DNA of 38,989 nt, from positions 1 through 38,989 of the forward strand of contig CANJHI010000028.1 of assembly GCA_947474005.1 (NCBI GenBank), in the 5' to 3' direction. The position numbers were made by a program, and so were the translations under genes. This DNA comes from Alphaproteobacteria bacterium. Its GTDB lineage: Bacteria; Pseudomonadota; Alphaproteobacteria; Reyranellales; Reyranellaceae. How positions within the stretch are numbered: the stretch's first letter is position 1; every line of letters begins with the position of its first letter. This document shows, in pieces, positions 1 to 7,192 of the stretch. The notes below the pieces were generated by a model, which saw only the letters and a list, made by a program, of their open reading frames with translations, was not told where the DNA came from and did no database searches.

Positions 1-2
1 CC

Positions 3-305
3 ATCAAGGTCCTCCACTATCCGCCGGGTACTTCCAAGTGGAACAAGATCGAACACCGGATGTTTTGTCACATCACGCAGAACTGGCGAGGCCGGCCGCT
101 CGCAGATCGCGCCACCGTGGTCGATCTGATCGCCGCAACCACAACGAAGACCGGTCTCAAGATCAAAAGTGCGCTCGATACACGGACCTACGAGAAAGGC
201 ATCAAGGTCGGCAAGGCCGAGATGGAACGCCTCGACATCCGAGGCGACACCTTCCATCCTGAATGGAACTACACCGTCATGCCAAGGACCACTAAATCGT
301 TGTAG
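3..305 (+). CDS. ISAzo13-family transposase, C-terminal fragment
   Basis: The frame is open from the window edge and ends at TAG (303-305), giving about 100 C-terminal residues of a DDE transposase. It opens with HYPPGTSKWNKIEHRMF, then ITQNWRGRPL and IAATTTKTGL, and ends near FHPEWNYTVMP. I recognise this order of motifs from the ISAzo13 family. The rest of the element lies to the left of the window. The insertion-sequence end should fall within about 30 bases after the stop (GTTATAGTTGAGGGTGTCC region), but without the other end the terminal repeat cannot be defined. It lies immediately downstream of the hmuT gene on the opposite strand. The fragment itself looks intact up to its stop. Confidence 0.85.
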   Translation: MKVLHYPPGTSKWNKIEHRMFCHITQNWRGRPLADRATVVDLIAATTTKTGLKIKSALDTRTYEKGIKVGKAEMERLDIRGDTFHPEWNYTVMPRTTKSL

Positions 306-386
306 TTATAGTTGAGGGTGTCCTAACCACGCTTACCACCGCCGCGAGAGCAAAAAGCGGCAGTGTTCGCTGCGACGTCAACGCCA

Positions 387-1250
387 TCACGGTGCGCGCG
401 TGAGATTGGGATGGAGGGCCATTGCCAGTTCCTGGGCAGCCTGCGGAGTACGGGGGCCGAAGCCCAGCAGCAGCAAAGTGTCGAACTGCAATATCTTGCC
501 TGCCCGGCCGGCTGGCGTCTGGCGCAGCGAAGGCTGGTTGAGGACTGCTTCAAGGCTACCCATCGCCTGAACGGTCTGGCGCGTGACCAATACAAAGTCT
601 GCACGGGACGCGATGACCGCCTCCGGCGTCAGGGGCCGATAGCCCGAATAGGCATCGATCGCGTTGGTCCCACCGGCGAGGCGGATGATGCCGTCGGCCG
701 CCGTGTCACGGCCCGCGGCCTGGGGCGCGCCGCCCCCCATCGACAGCAGGAACAACACGCGCGGCTTGCTCGTTGCCGTGGCGAGCCGCTTCGCCAGCTC
801 GGCCATGTCGGCGCGGCCGCGCGCGATCATCGCGTCGGCCTCCGTCTGCTTGCCCGTCACGCGCCCGACCACCGCGATCTTGGCGATCACGCTGTCGTAG
901 TCGTAGTGGTCGGACAGCACGAGAACCTCGACACCCGTCGCGCGCAGTTGATCGAGCGTCGTGGCCGGTCCCGCCGCCGTCGTGGCGATCACCAGCGTCG
1001 GCTTCAGCGACAGCACGCCTTCCGCCGACAATGCCCTCATATAGCCGACCTGCGGCAGCGCTTGCGCCGCCGCAGGGAATTGGCTGGTGGTATCGACGCC
1101 GACCAAAAGGTTCTCGGCGCCCAAGGCGTAGACGATCTCGGTGAGGGCGCTGCCGACGGAAACCATGCGCGGCGGCGTCTGCGCCCGGACCTGCAGGGAT
1201 GCCGTGACTGCAGCGCCCAGTCCGAGCGTCAAGGCAAGGCGGCGTTTCAT
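387..1250 (-). CDS. hmuT: Haemin ABC transporter substrate-binding protein HmuT
   Basis: A 287-residue periplasmic haem-binding protein of the cobalamin/iron (BtuF-like) fold. It would receive haem from the outer-membrane receptor and pass it to an HmuUV inner-membrane pump. The N-terminus MKRRLALTLGLGAAVTASLQ is a signal peptide. The body has the family pattern MVSVGSALTEIVYALG near the mature N-terminus, VGVDTTSQFP, and GYMRALSAEGVLSLKPTLVI. I chose the ATG at 1250 because it shares its A with the TGA of hmuS (TGATG), which implies translational coupling; an upstream in-frame extension would run inside hmuS. The C-terminus (ALHPNL) looks natural. The genes expected next, permease hmuU and ATPase hmuV, are absent; an insertion sequence occupies the neighbouring DNA. 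Confidence 0.93.
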   Translation of the reverse strand: MKRRLALTLGLGAAVTASLQVRAQTPPRMVSVGSALTEIVYALGAENLLVGVDTTSQFPAAAQALPQVGYMRALSAEGVLSLKPTLVIATTAAGPATTLDQLRATGVEVLVLSDHYDYDSVIAKIAVVGRVTGKQTEADAMIARGRADMAELAKRLATATSKPRVLFLLSMGGGAPQAAGRDTAADGIIRLAGGTNAIDAYSGYRPLTPEAVIASRADFVLVTRQTVQAMGSLEAVLNQPSLRQTPAGRAGKILQFDTLLLLGFGPRTPQAAQELAMALHPNLTRAP

Positions 1251-2299
1251 CAGGAAGCTGCCTGCTTCTCGGTCCGGGCCACCAGTGCCCGCCACTGCTC
1301 AAGTTCGGGCTTGCCGGGTTTGCGTGCGCCGAACATCAGAAGGATGTTGCGGTCGCGATCGTCGAAGGCCTCGATCGAGGTGACGATGCCGTCCTCCGTC
1401 GGCTTGCGCACGGAGAACACACGCGCCACGCCCTCGTCGCGCAGATGCAGGTTGAAGGTCGGATCGAGCACGTTGAACCAGCCGTGCGTCTCGACCAGCC
1501 GCTTGACCGGCCCGGTGTGGATCTGGATGCAGCCGCGGTTGCCGACAAAGATCATGATCGGCGTTTCATCTGCGGATGCGGCCTCCATTGCCGAGCGCAA
1601 AGCGCGTGCCGGCAGCTCGCGGGCGAGTTCCTGGCCGACCAGGCGCAGCGCCTGCACGCGACCGACCTTGAACTTGGCCAGCATGCCGAAGAATTCGTGC
1701 GTATCCTTCATCGCCCGCCAGGCCGTGCGCAGGCCTTCCAGGTCGATCTCGGAATCGGGGCGGTCGGTGGCGTCGGGCTTAGCCGGCGCGATGACCATTG
1801 CGGCCGGCGCCTCGGCACGATGGCGGTCGACCAATGCATCGAAGGCGGTACGGTCGGTCTCCTCGGTGGCGTAGATCTTGTGCACGGCCTCGCCCGAGGC
1901 GTCGAAGAACTGCAGGCTGAGCCGCTCGCCCTGCTTCAGCGGCTCGCGGACGGCGAAGCCGTAGGTCCAGTTGGACAGAAACAGGCGGAGGTCGATGTCG
2001 GGGCCGAGCACCAGGCCGTGTGGGCCGCTCACCGAGATATCTTCGAAGCGGCCATGGCGCTCGTGGACGCAATGGTCGTTGCGCGTCAGGCACATGACTC
2101 GGCCGGCGGACGGCATTTCATTGAGAATGGCGCGCCAGTCTGCCGTGAGCAGCGTTGCCGTCCGGCCGACGCCCAGTGCCACCAGCTCGGCTTCGCTGAC
2201 ACCCAGTGTCGTGGCGGCATCGCGAATGCGCAGTGTCGGCCGTTCGTCGCGCAGCTGTGTCCAGCGGGCGGCAAGATCGCCGTTCGATGTCGAAAGCAT
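1250..2299 (-). CDS. hmuS: Haemin-degrading factor / haem carrier HmuS
   Basis: A 349-residue cytoplasmic protein of the HemS/HmuS/ChuX-type haem-utilisation family, made of two similar halves (roughly residues 30-170 and 200-345). Family members bind incoming haem and, in several species, release its iron. Typical segments are VMCLTRNDHCVHERHGRF, LFLSNWTYGFAV, and in the second half IFVGNRGCIQIHTGPV and WFNVLDPTFNLHLR. The start at 2299 is preceded by AGGAGACTCTC, a good ribosome site. A longer frame to 2368 would run into tonB and lacks such a site. It lies 13 bases after tonB and overlaps hmuT by one base, so it is part of the haem operon. Confidence 0.93.
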   Translation of the reverse strand: MLSTSNGDLAARWTQLRDERPTLRIRDAATTLGVSEAELVALGVGRTATLLTADWRAILNEMPSAGRVMCLTRNDHCVHERHGRFEDISVSGPHGLVLGPDIDLRLFLSNWTYGFAVREPLKQGERLSLQFFDASGEAVHKIYATEETDRTAFDALVDRHRAEAPAAMVIAPAKPDATDRPDSEIDLEGLRTAWRAMKDTHEFFGMLAKFKVGRVQALRLVGQELARELPARALRSAMEAASADETPIMIFVGNRGCIQIHTGPVKRLVETHGWFNVLDPTFNLHLRDEGVARVFSVRKPTEDGIVTSIEAFDDRDRNILLMFGARKPGKPELEQWRALVARTEKQAAS

Positions 2300-2312
2300 G
2301 AGAGTCTCCTTT

Positions 2313-3167
2313 TCAACGCAGGTGGAAACGAACGGGAATTTCGACCCAGGCGGCGACGGCATGGCCACCGCGCATCGCCGGATGGAATTGCCAGCCGCGG
2401 ACGGCGGCGAGCGCGGACCGGTCGAGCACCTCGAAGCCGCTGCTGCGCCATAGTTTGATTTCGGCCGCTGCTCCGTCGAGGTTCAGGCGCACGCGAATCA
2501 GGACTTCGCCTTGCTGGCCGAGTTCGATAGCGCGCGCGGGATAGACCGCCGGTTGGGGCGGCACGCGATAGCGCGGCCTGCCCTCGAACACGATCGCTTC
2601 GGCGGGTGCGGCCGTTGCCTGCTGGGTGACCGCCGCGTTCCCCGTGTCGGGCGCGATCGCCGCCTGTGCAAGGGCGGGCTTCGCGGCCGGGCGCTGCGCT
2701 GCGGGCTTGGGCGGAGGGGCGGGCGCTGGTTTCGGCTTGGGTGGCTCGGCCGGCTTCAGGTCCGCCATGTTGAGCGGCGGCGGCTCCTCGGGCGGGGGAA
2801 GATCGACGGCAATCTCAGCCGCGACCTCCGGTGTCGTCTCCGGAGGGGCTGTCTCGGCAGGCGGCTGCGGCTCGGGTGGCTGCGCCGCCATTTCCACGGG
2901 CGTGGGAAGCGGCGGCTCCGGAGGCGACGGCAGGTCCGCAACCGCACCGTCAGGTTCAGCGTCGGGTCCCACGGTCGGTGCGGCAACGGCGAATTCGACG
3001 ATGAGGGCAGGCTCCTGGGACGACGTGCTGCCCAGGGTTCCGGCAATCAGGAAAAGTGGAAGAACGGCGAGCCCATGCAACGTCAGCGACAACGCCATCG
3101 GCACGCGGGGTGCGCGTGCCGATGGCGCCGGCAGTCGTCCGGCGGAGAGGGCTGCCGGGACTACCAT
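2313..3167 (-). CDS. tonB: TonB energy-transducing protein
   Basis: A 284-residue TonB. It has one N-terminal transmembrane helix (around residues 24-46, MALSLTLHGLAVLPLFLIAG), then a long proline-rich periplasmic spacer (about 60-175, with PPPEEPPP and KPKPAPAPPPKPA stretches), then the TonB C-terminal domain starting YPARAIELGQQGEVLIRV and ending VEIPVRFHLR. It should couple the proton-motive force, through ExbB/ExbD, to the haem receptor encoded just upstream. ExbB and ExbD are not in this window. The ATG at 3167 overlaps the receptor's stop by seven bases, which argues for coupling. The in-frame ATG at 3098, directly before the helix, is a possible alternative start. Its placement inside the operon suggests a receptor-dedicated TonB. 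Confidence 0.9.
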   Translation of the reverse strand: MVVPAALSAGRLPAPSARAPRVPMALSLTLHGLAVLPLFLIAGTLGSTSSQEPALIVEFAVAAPTVGPDAEPDGAVADLPSPPEPPLPTPVEMAAQPPEPQPPAETAPPETTPEVAAEIAVDLPPPEEPPPLNMADLKPAEPPKPKPAPAPPPKPAAQRPAAKPALAQAAIAPDTGNAAVTQQATAAPAEAIVFEGRPRYRVPPQPAVYPARAIELGQQGEVLIRVRLNLDGAAAEIKLWRSSGFEVLDRSALAAVRGWQFHPAMRGGHAVAAWVEIPVRFHLR

Positions 3168-5440
3168 CTTGCCGTGAGGTTGGCGCCGAAATAGCGCGCG
3201 GGCTGGGCGTAGAGATCGAGCTGCCGGTTCGTGGTCTGGATGCCGATCACGTCCGCCGAGTTCCAGTACTTCGCGTTGGTGACGTTGAAGACACCGGCGT
3301 TGAGCTTGATGTGATTGCCAAAGGTGTAGCCAACGGTGGCATCGAGGTTGAAGTACGCCGGCGCCTGGAAGTAGGTCGGGTTGCTCACCATGTTGTGCTG
3401 CGCGACCATCGTGCCGATGATCTGGGCGTTGACGCCCGTTTCGCCGCCGTAGCGAACGCGCGCCTGCGAGGCCCACGGGGCGACCGAATCCACCGCCAGG
3501 CCGGTCCGCTGATCGGTGCCCTGGGCGAACGCCGTCCAGCCGAGAACCGCCCACTCCGGCGTGAAGCGATATTCGCCGCGTGCTTCGACACCCCAGATCG
3601 TGACGTTGGTCAGGTTGACGTACTGGAACTGCGTGACCGGTCCGACCTGGTTGACGACCACCGTTTCGATGAAGTTGTTGTAGAGATTGTAAAAGCCGGT
3701 GAGCTGCCAGCTCGACCCGGTGGGATACTTGCCGCGAAAGCCGACTTCGAAGCTGTTTGCCGTTTCCGGCTTCAGGTTGGCGTTGGGCAGGATCTGATAG
3801 AACGACGCCGTATTGGTGAAGCCGAAGTTGGCGTTGTCGTAGGGGGGTGCGCGGAAGCCGGTCGCGTACTGGAAGTAGCTCGAGTACCTGTCGTTGAAGT
3901 GATAGAGGACGCCCAGCTTCGGCGACGCCGAGACATAGGTGCTGGCGCTCGGGACGATACCAAGTGTGGCGCCGGTCGAATTCCAGAAATATTTGTCCGG
4001 GTTCGGCGTGAGACTGTAGTAGTCGAGCCGCACCGCCGGCGTGACGACGAGCTTGCCGTCGAGCGCGGTGATCTCGTCCTGGATGTAGGCGCCGCCCTGG
4101 ACGGTGGTGGTGTCGGGGAAGTTCTTGTTGGGATAGGTTTCGCCGCCCACCACCTGGGTCGTGGCACCGGTCGCCAGCGTGATCTGCGCGCGGTTGCGCG
4201 GTCGGGTCGTGTCCGTATAGGTGAAACTCAGGCCATACGTCAGGAAATTGCGCAACCCGAAGAACGTCGCGTCGGTGTTCATCTGCAGTTCGGCGCCGGA
4301 GACGGACTGGTTGAACAGGAATGTCGACGCCCGGGCGTTGGTCGGGATGATGCCCAGGGTGGCGCCGCGCAGCGTATAGGTATCGGCCTGCGTGTTGGTC
4401 GAGTTGTAGTAGACCAGCAGGTTGATGCGATCGATGAAGGCGATCGGCGCCGTGTGCTCCCACTGGCCGCTCAGCCGGTAGGTGTTGGTGTAGTCCTTGC
4501 CCCATTCGTCGTAGACGCGCGTGACCAGGCTCGGGAAGACGCCGACGCCGGACAGCGCCTGGGTGGTCTGCTGGCCCTGGCTGTAGCCGCCGGTGATGCG
4601 GATGACGTCGACTTCCGTCGGCCGGATCACGATCTTGGCCAGGAAATTGTTGTTGAACCAGGTCGTCGGATTGGGGCCGAGCGAGGACTGCGCCGGGGTG
4701 AACTGCTGACCGTCGCGGCGCGTGTAGATGCCGAGGAACTCGAGCTTGCCGGTCTTCACCGCGCCGGTGAATGTCTCGGCGAACATCTGGTTAGCGCCGC
4801 TGTAGGCGCTCTTGACGCTGCCGTAGACGTTCTCGCCTTCCCTGACGTATTCGCCCGGATCCTTGGTGGTGTAGGCGACCACGCCGCCGATCGCGTCCGA
4901 GCCGTAGAGGGCCGAGGCCGGGCCGCGGATGATCTCGACGCGCTTGATGTCCTCGAGGTCGGGCTGCTCGCGGCTGTAGGTGCCGGCGCCCTGGTTGGAT
5001 TCCGGGAAGTCGGGCACGCGCATACCGTCGACAATGACCAGAACGCGATTGCCGCCGATACCGCGGATCAGGAAGTTCTGGAAGCCGGCGCGATTGGGAT
5101 TGTTGCCGACCGTGACGCCGGGCTCGTTGCGCACGAGATCGCGAACGTCCTGCATGTTCTCGCGCTCGATGTCCTCGGTCGTGGTCACCGAGACGGTGGC
5201 CGGCACCTCGTCGAGCGGTCGCCTGTTGCGCGTTGCTGCCGTCGTCACGGCGTCGAGCTGCGTGGGAACGCCGATGGGCGTCGCGTACGGGTCCGGTGTC
5301 GCGGCGGGTGGTGTCGAGGCGGGCGGTGTTGAAGCAGGCGGTGTTGAAGCAGGCGGTGTTTGTGCAAAGGCCGGCGCCGCGATCATGCTGCCGATCGTCG
5401 TTGTCGCCAGTAGCGCATAGAGAAGTGAGCGGGTTTTCAT
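3161..5440 (-). CDS. hmuR: TonB-dependent haem receptor (HmuR/HemR family)
   Basis: A 759-residue outer-membrane receptor. A signal peptide (residues 1-26, ending APAFA) is followed by a TPPAS tandem repeat. The plug domain (about 55-190) contains FLIRGIGGNRVLVIVDGMR and IRGPASALYGSDAIGGVV. The 22-strand barrel ends in ARW, with the usual terminal aromatic residue. Near residue 540 is FRAPPYDN, followed after about 20 residues by NANLKPE. These correspond to the FRAP and NPNL motifs of haem receptors, which supports haem rather than siderophore as substrate. I see no histidine between the two motifs, where many relatives have a haem-ligand histidine. The start at 5440 was chosen because the signal peptide begins there. 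tonB overlaps the 3' end. Confidence 0.93.
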   Translation of the reverse strand: MKTRSLLYALLATTTIGSMIAAPAFAQTPPASTPPASTPPASTPPAATPDPYATPIGVPTQLDAVTTAATRNRRPLDEVPATVSVTTTEDIERENMQDVRDLVRNEPGVTVGNNPNRAGFQNFLIRGIGGNRVLVIVDGMRVPDFPESNQGAGTYSREQPDLEDIKRVEIIRGPASALYGSDAIGGVVAYTTKDPGEYVREGENVYGSVKSAYSGANQMFAETFTGAVKTGKLEFLGIYTRRDGQQFTPAQSSLGPNPTTWFNNNFLAKIVIRPTEVDVIRITGGYSQGQQTTQALSGVGVFPSLVTRVYDEWGKDYTNTYRLSGQWEHTAPIAFIDRINLLVYYNSTNTQADTYTLRGATLGIIPTNARASTFLFNQSVSGAELQMNTDATFFGLRNFLTYGLSFTYTDTTRPRNRAQITLATGATTQVVGGETYPNKNFPDTTTVQGGAYIQDEITALDGKLVVTPAVRLDYYSLTPNPDKYFWNSTGATLGIVPSASTYVSASPKLGVLYHFNDRYSSYFQYATGFRAPPYDNANFGFTNTASFYQILPNANLKPETANSFEVGFRGKYPTGSSWQLTGFYNLYNNFIETVVVNQVGPVTQFQYVNLTNVTIWGVEARGEYRFTPEWAVLGWTAFAQGTDQRTGLAVDSVAPWASQARVRYGGETGVNAQIIGTMVAQHNMVSNPTYFQAPAYFNLDATVGYTFGNHIKLNAGVFNVTNAKYWNSADVIGIQTTNRQLDLYAQPARYFGANLTARW
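5304..5363 (-). repeat. Four tandem 15-base units in hmuR (TPPAS repeat)
   Basis: Four consecutive 15-base units (5304-5318, 5319-5333, 5334-5348, 5349-5363). The middle two differ at one base and the outer two are more diverged. In the hmuR frame they encode successive TPPAS units just after the signal peptide, before the plug domain and at about the place where a TonB box is expected. Multiples of 15 bases keep the frame, so copy number could vary by slippage without disrupting the gene. Confidence 0.85.
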
Positions 5441-5546
5441 TGCCAGGTCCCCCAGAGACGAAAAGGACGCCTGGCTGGCAGTGGCCCTCACGGGCCGGCT
5501 GGCTGGGCAGTTTAACCGAGGAGGGATGGCTCCCCGGGGTTTTTGA

Positions 5547-5729
5547 TTACTTGGTGAGAATCAACTTGTTCGAAGCGGTAACTCTTAGGCGGTAGGCGTC
5601 GGTGCCGTGCCGGATGATCAGTTCGCGCCGGCCGCCCATCAGCGTGACGCTGTCGACACTCGGCGTGGCGGAATCCGGCCTTTCGGCTTCCCCATCACTC
5701 GCCCGCGCAGCGCGCGGTGGCTGGTTCAT
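5547..5729 (-). CDS. hemP: Haemin uptake protein HemP
   Basis: A 60-residue protein whose C-terminal half, LMGGRRELIIRHGTDAYRLR followed by a LILTK terminus, is the HemP signature (a compact beta-sheet domain of about 40 residues). HemP proteins are small cytoplasmic factors encoded first in haem-uptake operons and needed in some bacteria for receptor expression. The start at 5729 is set by GGGAGGTGAG a few bases upstream. About 106 bases separate it from hmuR. A Fur-like palindrome lies 31 bases upstream of the start, so the gene is probably the first of an iron-regulated hemP-hmuR-tonB-hmuS-hmuT transcript. Confidence 0.93.
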   Translation of the reverse strand: MNQPPRAARASDGEAERPDSATPSVDSVTLMGGRRELIIRHGTDAYRLRVTASNKLILTK

Positions 5730-5759
5730 GCGCTTCTCACCTCCCTCCGAATAATTGAG

Positions 5760-5776
5760 TTGCGACTGACTCTCAA
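5760..5776. promoter_or_regulatory. Fur-like operator between hemP and the divergent operon
   Basis: Read on the minus strand this is TTGAGAGTCAGTCGCAA, a close match to the 7-1-7 palindrome (TGAGAAT-n-ATTCGCA type) bound by Fur in many proteobacteria. It is nested in a larger inverted repeat, AATTGAG...CTCAATT. A perfect TTGACA -35 hexamer for hemP lies at 5797-5802 on the minus strand, and its -10 would overlap the palindrome. On the plus strand TTGCGA (5760-5765) and TAGACT (16 bases on) could serve the divergent gene. One site could therefore repress both directions when iron is plentiful. The factor (Fur rather than Irr or RirA) is inferred from the pattern only. Confidence 0.6.
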
Positions 5777-5827
5777 TTGCATAGACTGTGGGGCGCTGTC
5801 AACGCTTTACTAACCGTTGGAGAGGTC

Positions 5828-6325
5828 ATGGAAAGCTCGCCGGAACAAAGACTTAGCGCTCTCCAAGCGTCGCCCAAGCCGGGCTGCGGCAGGCTTGGTT
5901 GTGCGTGCGGCCTGCCGGTCGGCGAACGCTTCGTGCTTTGGGCGTTGCGCCAATGGCAACAGGACCGGGCGTTGCCGGCGGAAGGCTCGACGCTCCATCG
6001 CGGCTTCCAGATGGCGGGCCTCCTCGAGGTGCTTCCCGACTTCGCCATCGCCATGGACGCGTTTCTGTTCGGCGCCCGGCGCGCGATGGAAATTCACCTG
6101 CCGACCTGCTCGAAAGTGAGCCGCGACGAGGCGACGCTGGTCGCCCTCTGCGGCCTGGCTCAAGGCGACCTCGACGGGCCGATGCTGGCCTCGCTCGATC
6201 TCATGATGGCGCCGACCGCCTCGCGGGTTGCGGCGATCCGGCTGAAGGCATTCGCCGTTGCCCTCTCGACCGCAGGCTTGCGGCTGGCACCTGCGGCAGG
6301 CACGGCCGGCGCGCGGCTCAACTGA
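5828..6325 (+). CDS. Conserved unknown protein divergent from hemP
   Basis: A 165-residue soluble protein with no signal peptide or membrane helix. A Cys motif near the N-terminus reads CGRLGCACGLP. The remainder is predicted helical (FVLWALRQWQQDR, GFQMAGLLEVLPDFAIAMDAFLFGARRAMEI), with a further Cys in HLPTCSK. I recognise the general pattern from proteins encoded next to hemP in other Alphaproteobacteria but know no function. The start at 5828 follows GGAGAGGTC, a good ribosome site; an earlier in-frame ATG at 5777 lies in the operator region and is unlikely. It is the first gene of a three-gene run and shares the Fur-like site with hemP, so a role in iron or haem metabolism is a reasonable inference. 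Confidence 0.8.
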   Translation: MESSPEQRLSALQASPKPGCGRLGCACGLPVGERFVLWALRQWQQDRALPAEGSTLHRGFQMAGLLEVLPDFAIAMDAFLFGARRAMEIHLPTCSKVSRDEATLVALCGLAQGDLDGPMLASLDLMMAPTASRVAAIRLKAFAVALSTAGLRLAPAAGTAGARLN

Positions 6326-6327
6326 CC

Positions 6328-6585
6328 ATGATGCCCCGTGCCCCCGGTCGTGTCGACGACCTGCATCTCGCCATGCGTCTGATCACGGATGCGGTCGAAG
6401 CCTTGCCGTTGCAGTGCCGGGATCTCGCCGGCAATGCGCTGCTCAACATCGCCGCCGAAGCAGTCGCCCAGGACGTCGGTTGTGCCGAAGCGGGCCGCAT
6501 CTTCGCCCGTCTGGCCCATTTCCTGTCGTCGGGCATTCAGCCGGCGAAGGGCGATGCGGTGGCCCTCACGGGCTTCGACGCGTGA
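6328..6585 (+). CDS. Small unknown helical protein
   Basis: An 85-residue soluble protein, probably all alpha-helical (LHLAMRLITDAVEALPLQ, ALLNIAAEAVAQDVG, AGRIFARLAHFLSSGI), with two cysteines. I do not recognise a family. It starts two bases after the preceding gene's stop, and its TGA overlaps the GTG start of the next gene (GTGA), so it is embedded in the divergent operon. Two ATGs stand side by side at 6328 and 6331; either could be used. The coding frame is supported by this coupling and by a composition matching its neighbours. Confidence 0.7.
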   Translation: MMPRAPGRVDDLHLAMRLITDAVEALPLQCRDLAGNALLNIAAEAVAQDVGCAEAGRIFARLAHFLSSGIQPAKGDAVALTGFDA

Positions 6586-6935
6586 CTCCCGATCCGGCGC
6601 GCGCCATTCCGGTCCTGGCGTCGCTCGACATTCCAGAGACGCGCGATTTCTATGTCTGGCAGCTCGGCTTCTCCGTCGGCTATGAGGAACCGCACTACCT
6701 CATCGTCAAGCGCGACGATATCGAGCTGCATTTCTGGAAGACCGACCAGAGCCAATTCCCCGAAAACACCTCCTGCTACATACGCGGTGGCCAGGTGACG
6801 ACGCTGTTCGAGGAGTACACGCAGAAGCGCGTGCCGCGGCTGTCGCCCTTCGAGGTGCGGCCGTGGAACATGAAGGAATTCTACATCCACGATCCGCACG
6901 GCAACCTGCTCCGGTTCGGCTGCGGCGAATGGTAG
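6582..6935 (+). CDS. VOC-fold (glyoxalase/bleomycin-resistance superfamily) protein
   Basis: A 117-residue protein of the vicinal-oxygen-chelate fold. It opens with AIPVLASLDIPETRDFYVWQ, the usual first beta-alpha unit, followed by GFSVGYEEPHYLIVKRDDIELHFW. It closes with FYIHDPHGNLLRFG, the typical last strand of bleomycin-resistance-like members. It resembles small binding proteins of the family more than metal-dependent glyoxalase I. The GTG at 6582 overlaps the previous stop (GTGA), and no better start is seen. It is the last gene of the operon divergent from hemP; a terminator hairpin follows about 95 bases downstream. Confidence 0.85.
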   Translation: MTPDPARAIPVLASLDIPETRDFYVWQLGFSVGYEEPHYLIVKRDDIELHFWKTDQSQFPENTSCYIRGGQVTTLFEEYTQKRVPRLSPFEVRPWNMKEFYIHDPHGNLLRFGCGEW

Positions 6936-7028
6936 GAGCTGCGGCCCAGCGGCCTAGACGAATTCCTATATATTCCTATATCCTATGAATCGTTCTATCC
7001 GTCGTTTGATCCAATCGACCTGCCGGGC

Positions 7029-7056
7029 GGCTCTCCGGTGGAGAGCCATTTTCTTG
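7029..7056 (+). terminator. Rho-independent terminator downstream of the VOC-gene operon
   Basis: GGCTCTCC, a three-base loop and GGAGAGCC form a perfect 8-base stem (7029-7036 and 7040-7047), followed by ATTTTCTTG. The orientation fits termination of the 5828-6935 operon. The 257 bases between that operon and the end of kup hold nothing else firm. There is an AT-rich run with repeated CCTATAT (6965-6985) and a 16-codon open frame at 7090-7140 behind a good ribosome site. Confidence 0.7.
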
Positions 7057-7192
7057 TGTTCCGGCGGCATTTGAACCGTGGAGAGGAAGATGAAAATTCG
7101 ACATCTGGCGTCTCACGCACGCCGAAGGAAATCCATATAAGTCAGTGGCTTGGGACGGAATTGGCCGCGCAAGATAGGAAGGCGTGGCCGAC

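Noticed and set aside
2313..4505. 730-codon minus-strand frame joining tonB to upstream sequence
   Set aside because: Only the last 284 codons are TonB; the rest is an out-of-frame reading of hmuR.
3056..5332. 758-codon open frame on the plus strand opposite hmuR
   Set aside because: A GC-rich antisense shadow: Arg/Gly/Asp-rich, no domain, wholly opposite a clear haem receptor gene.
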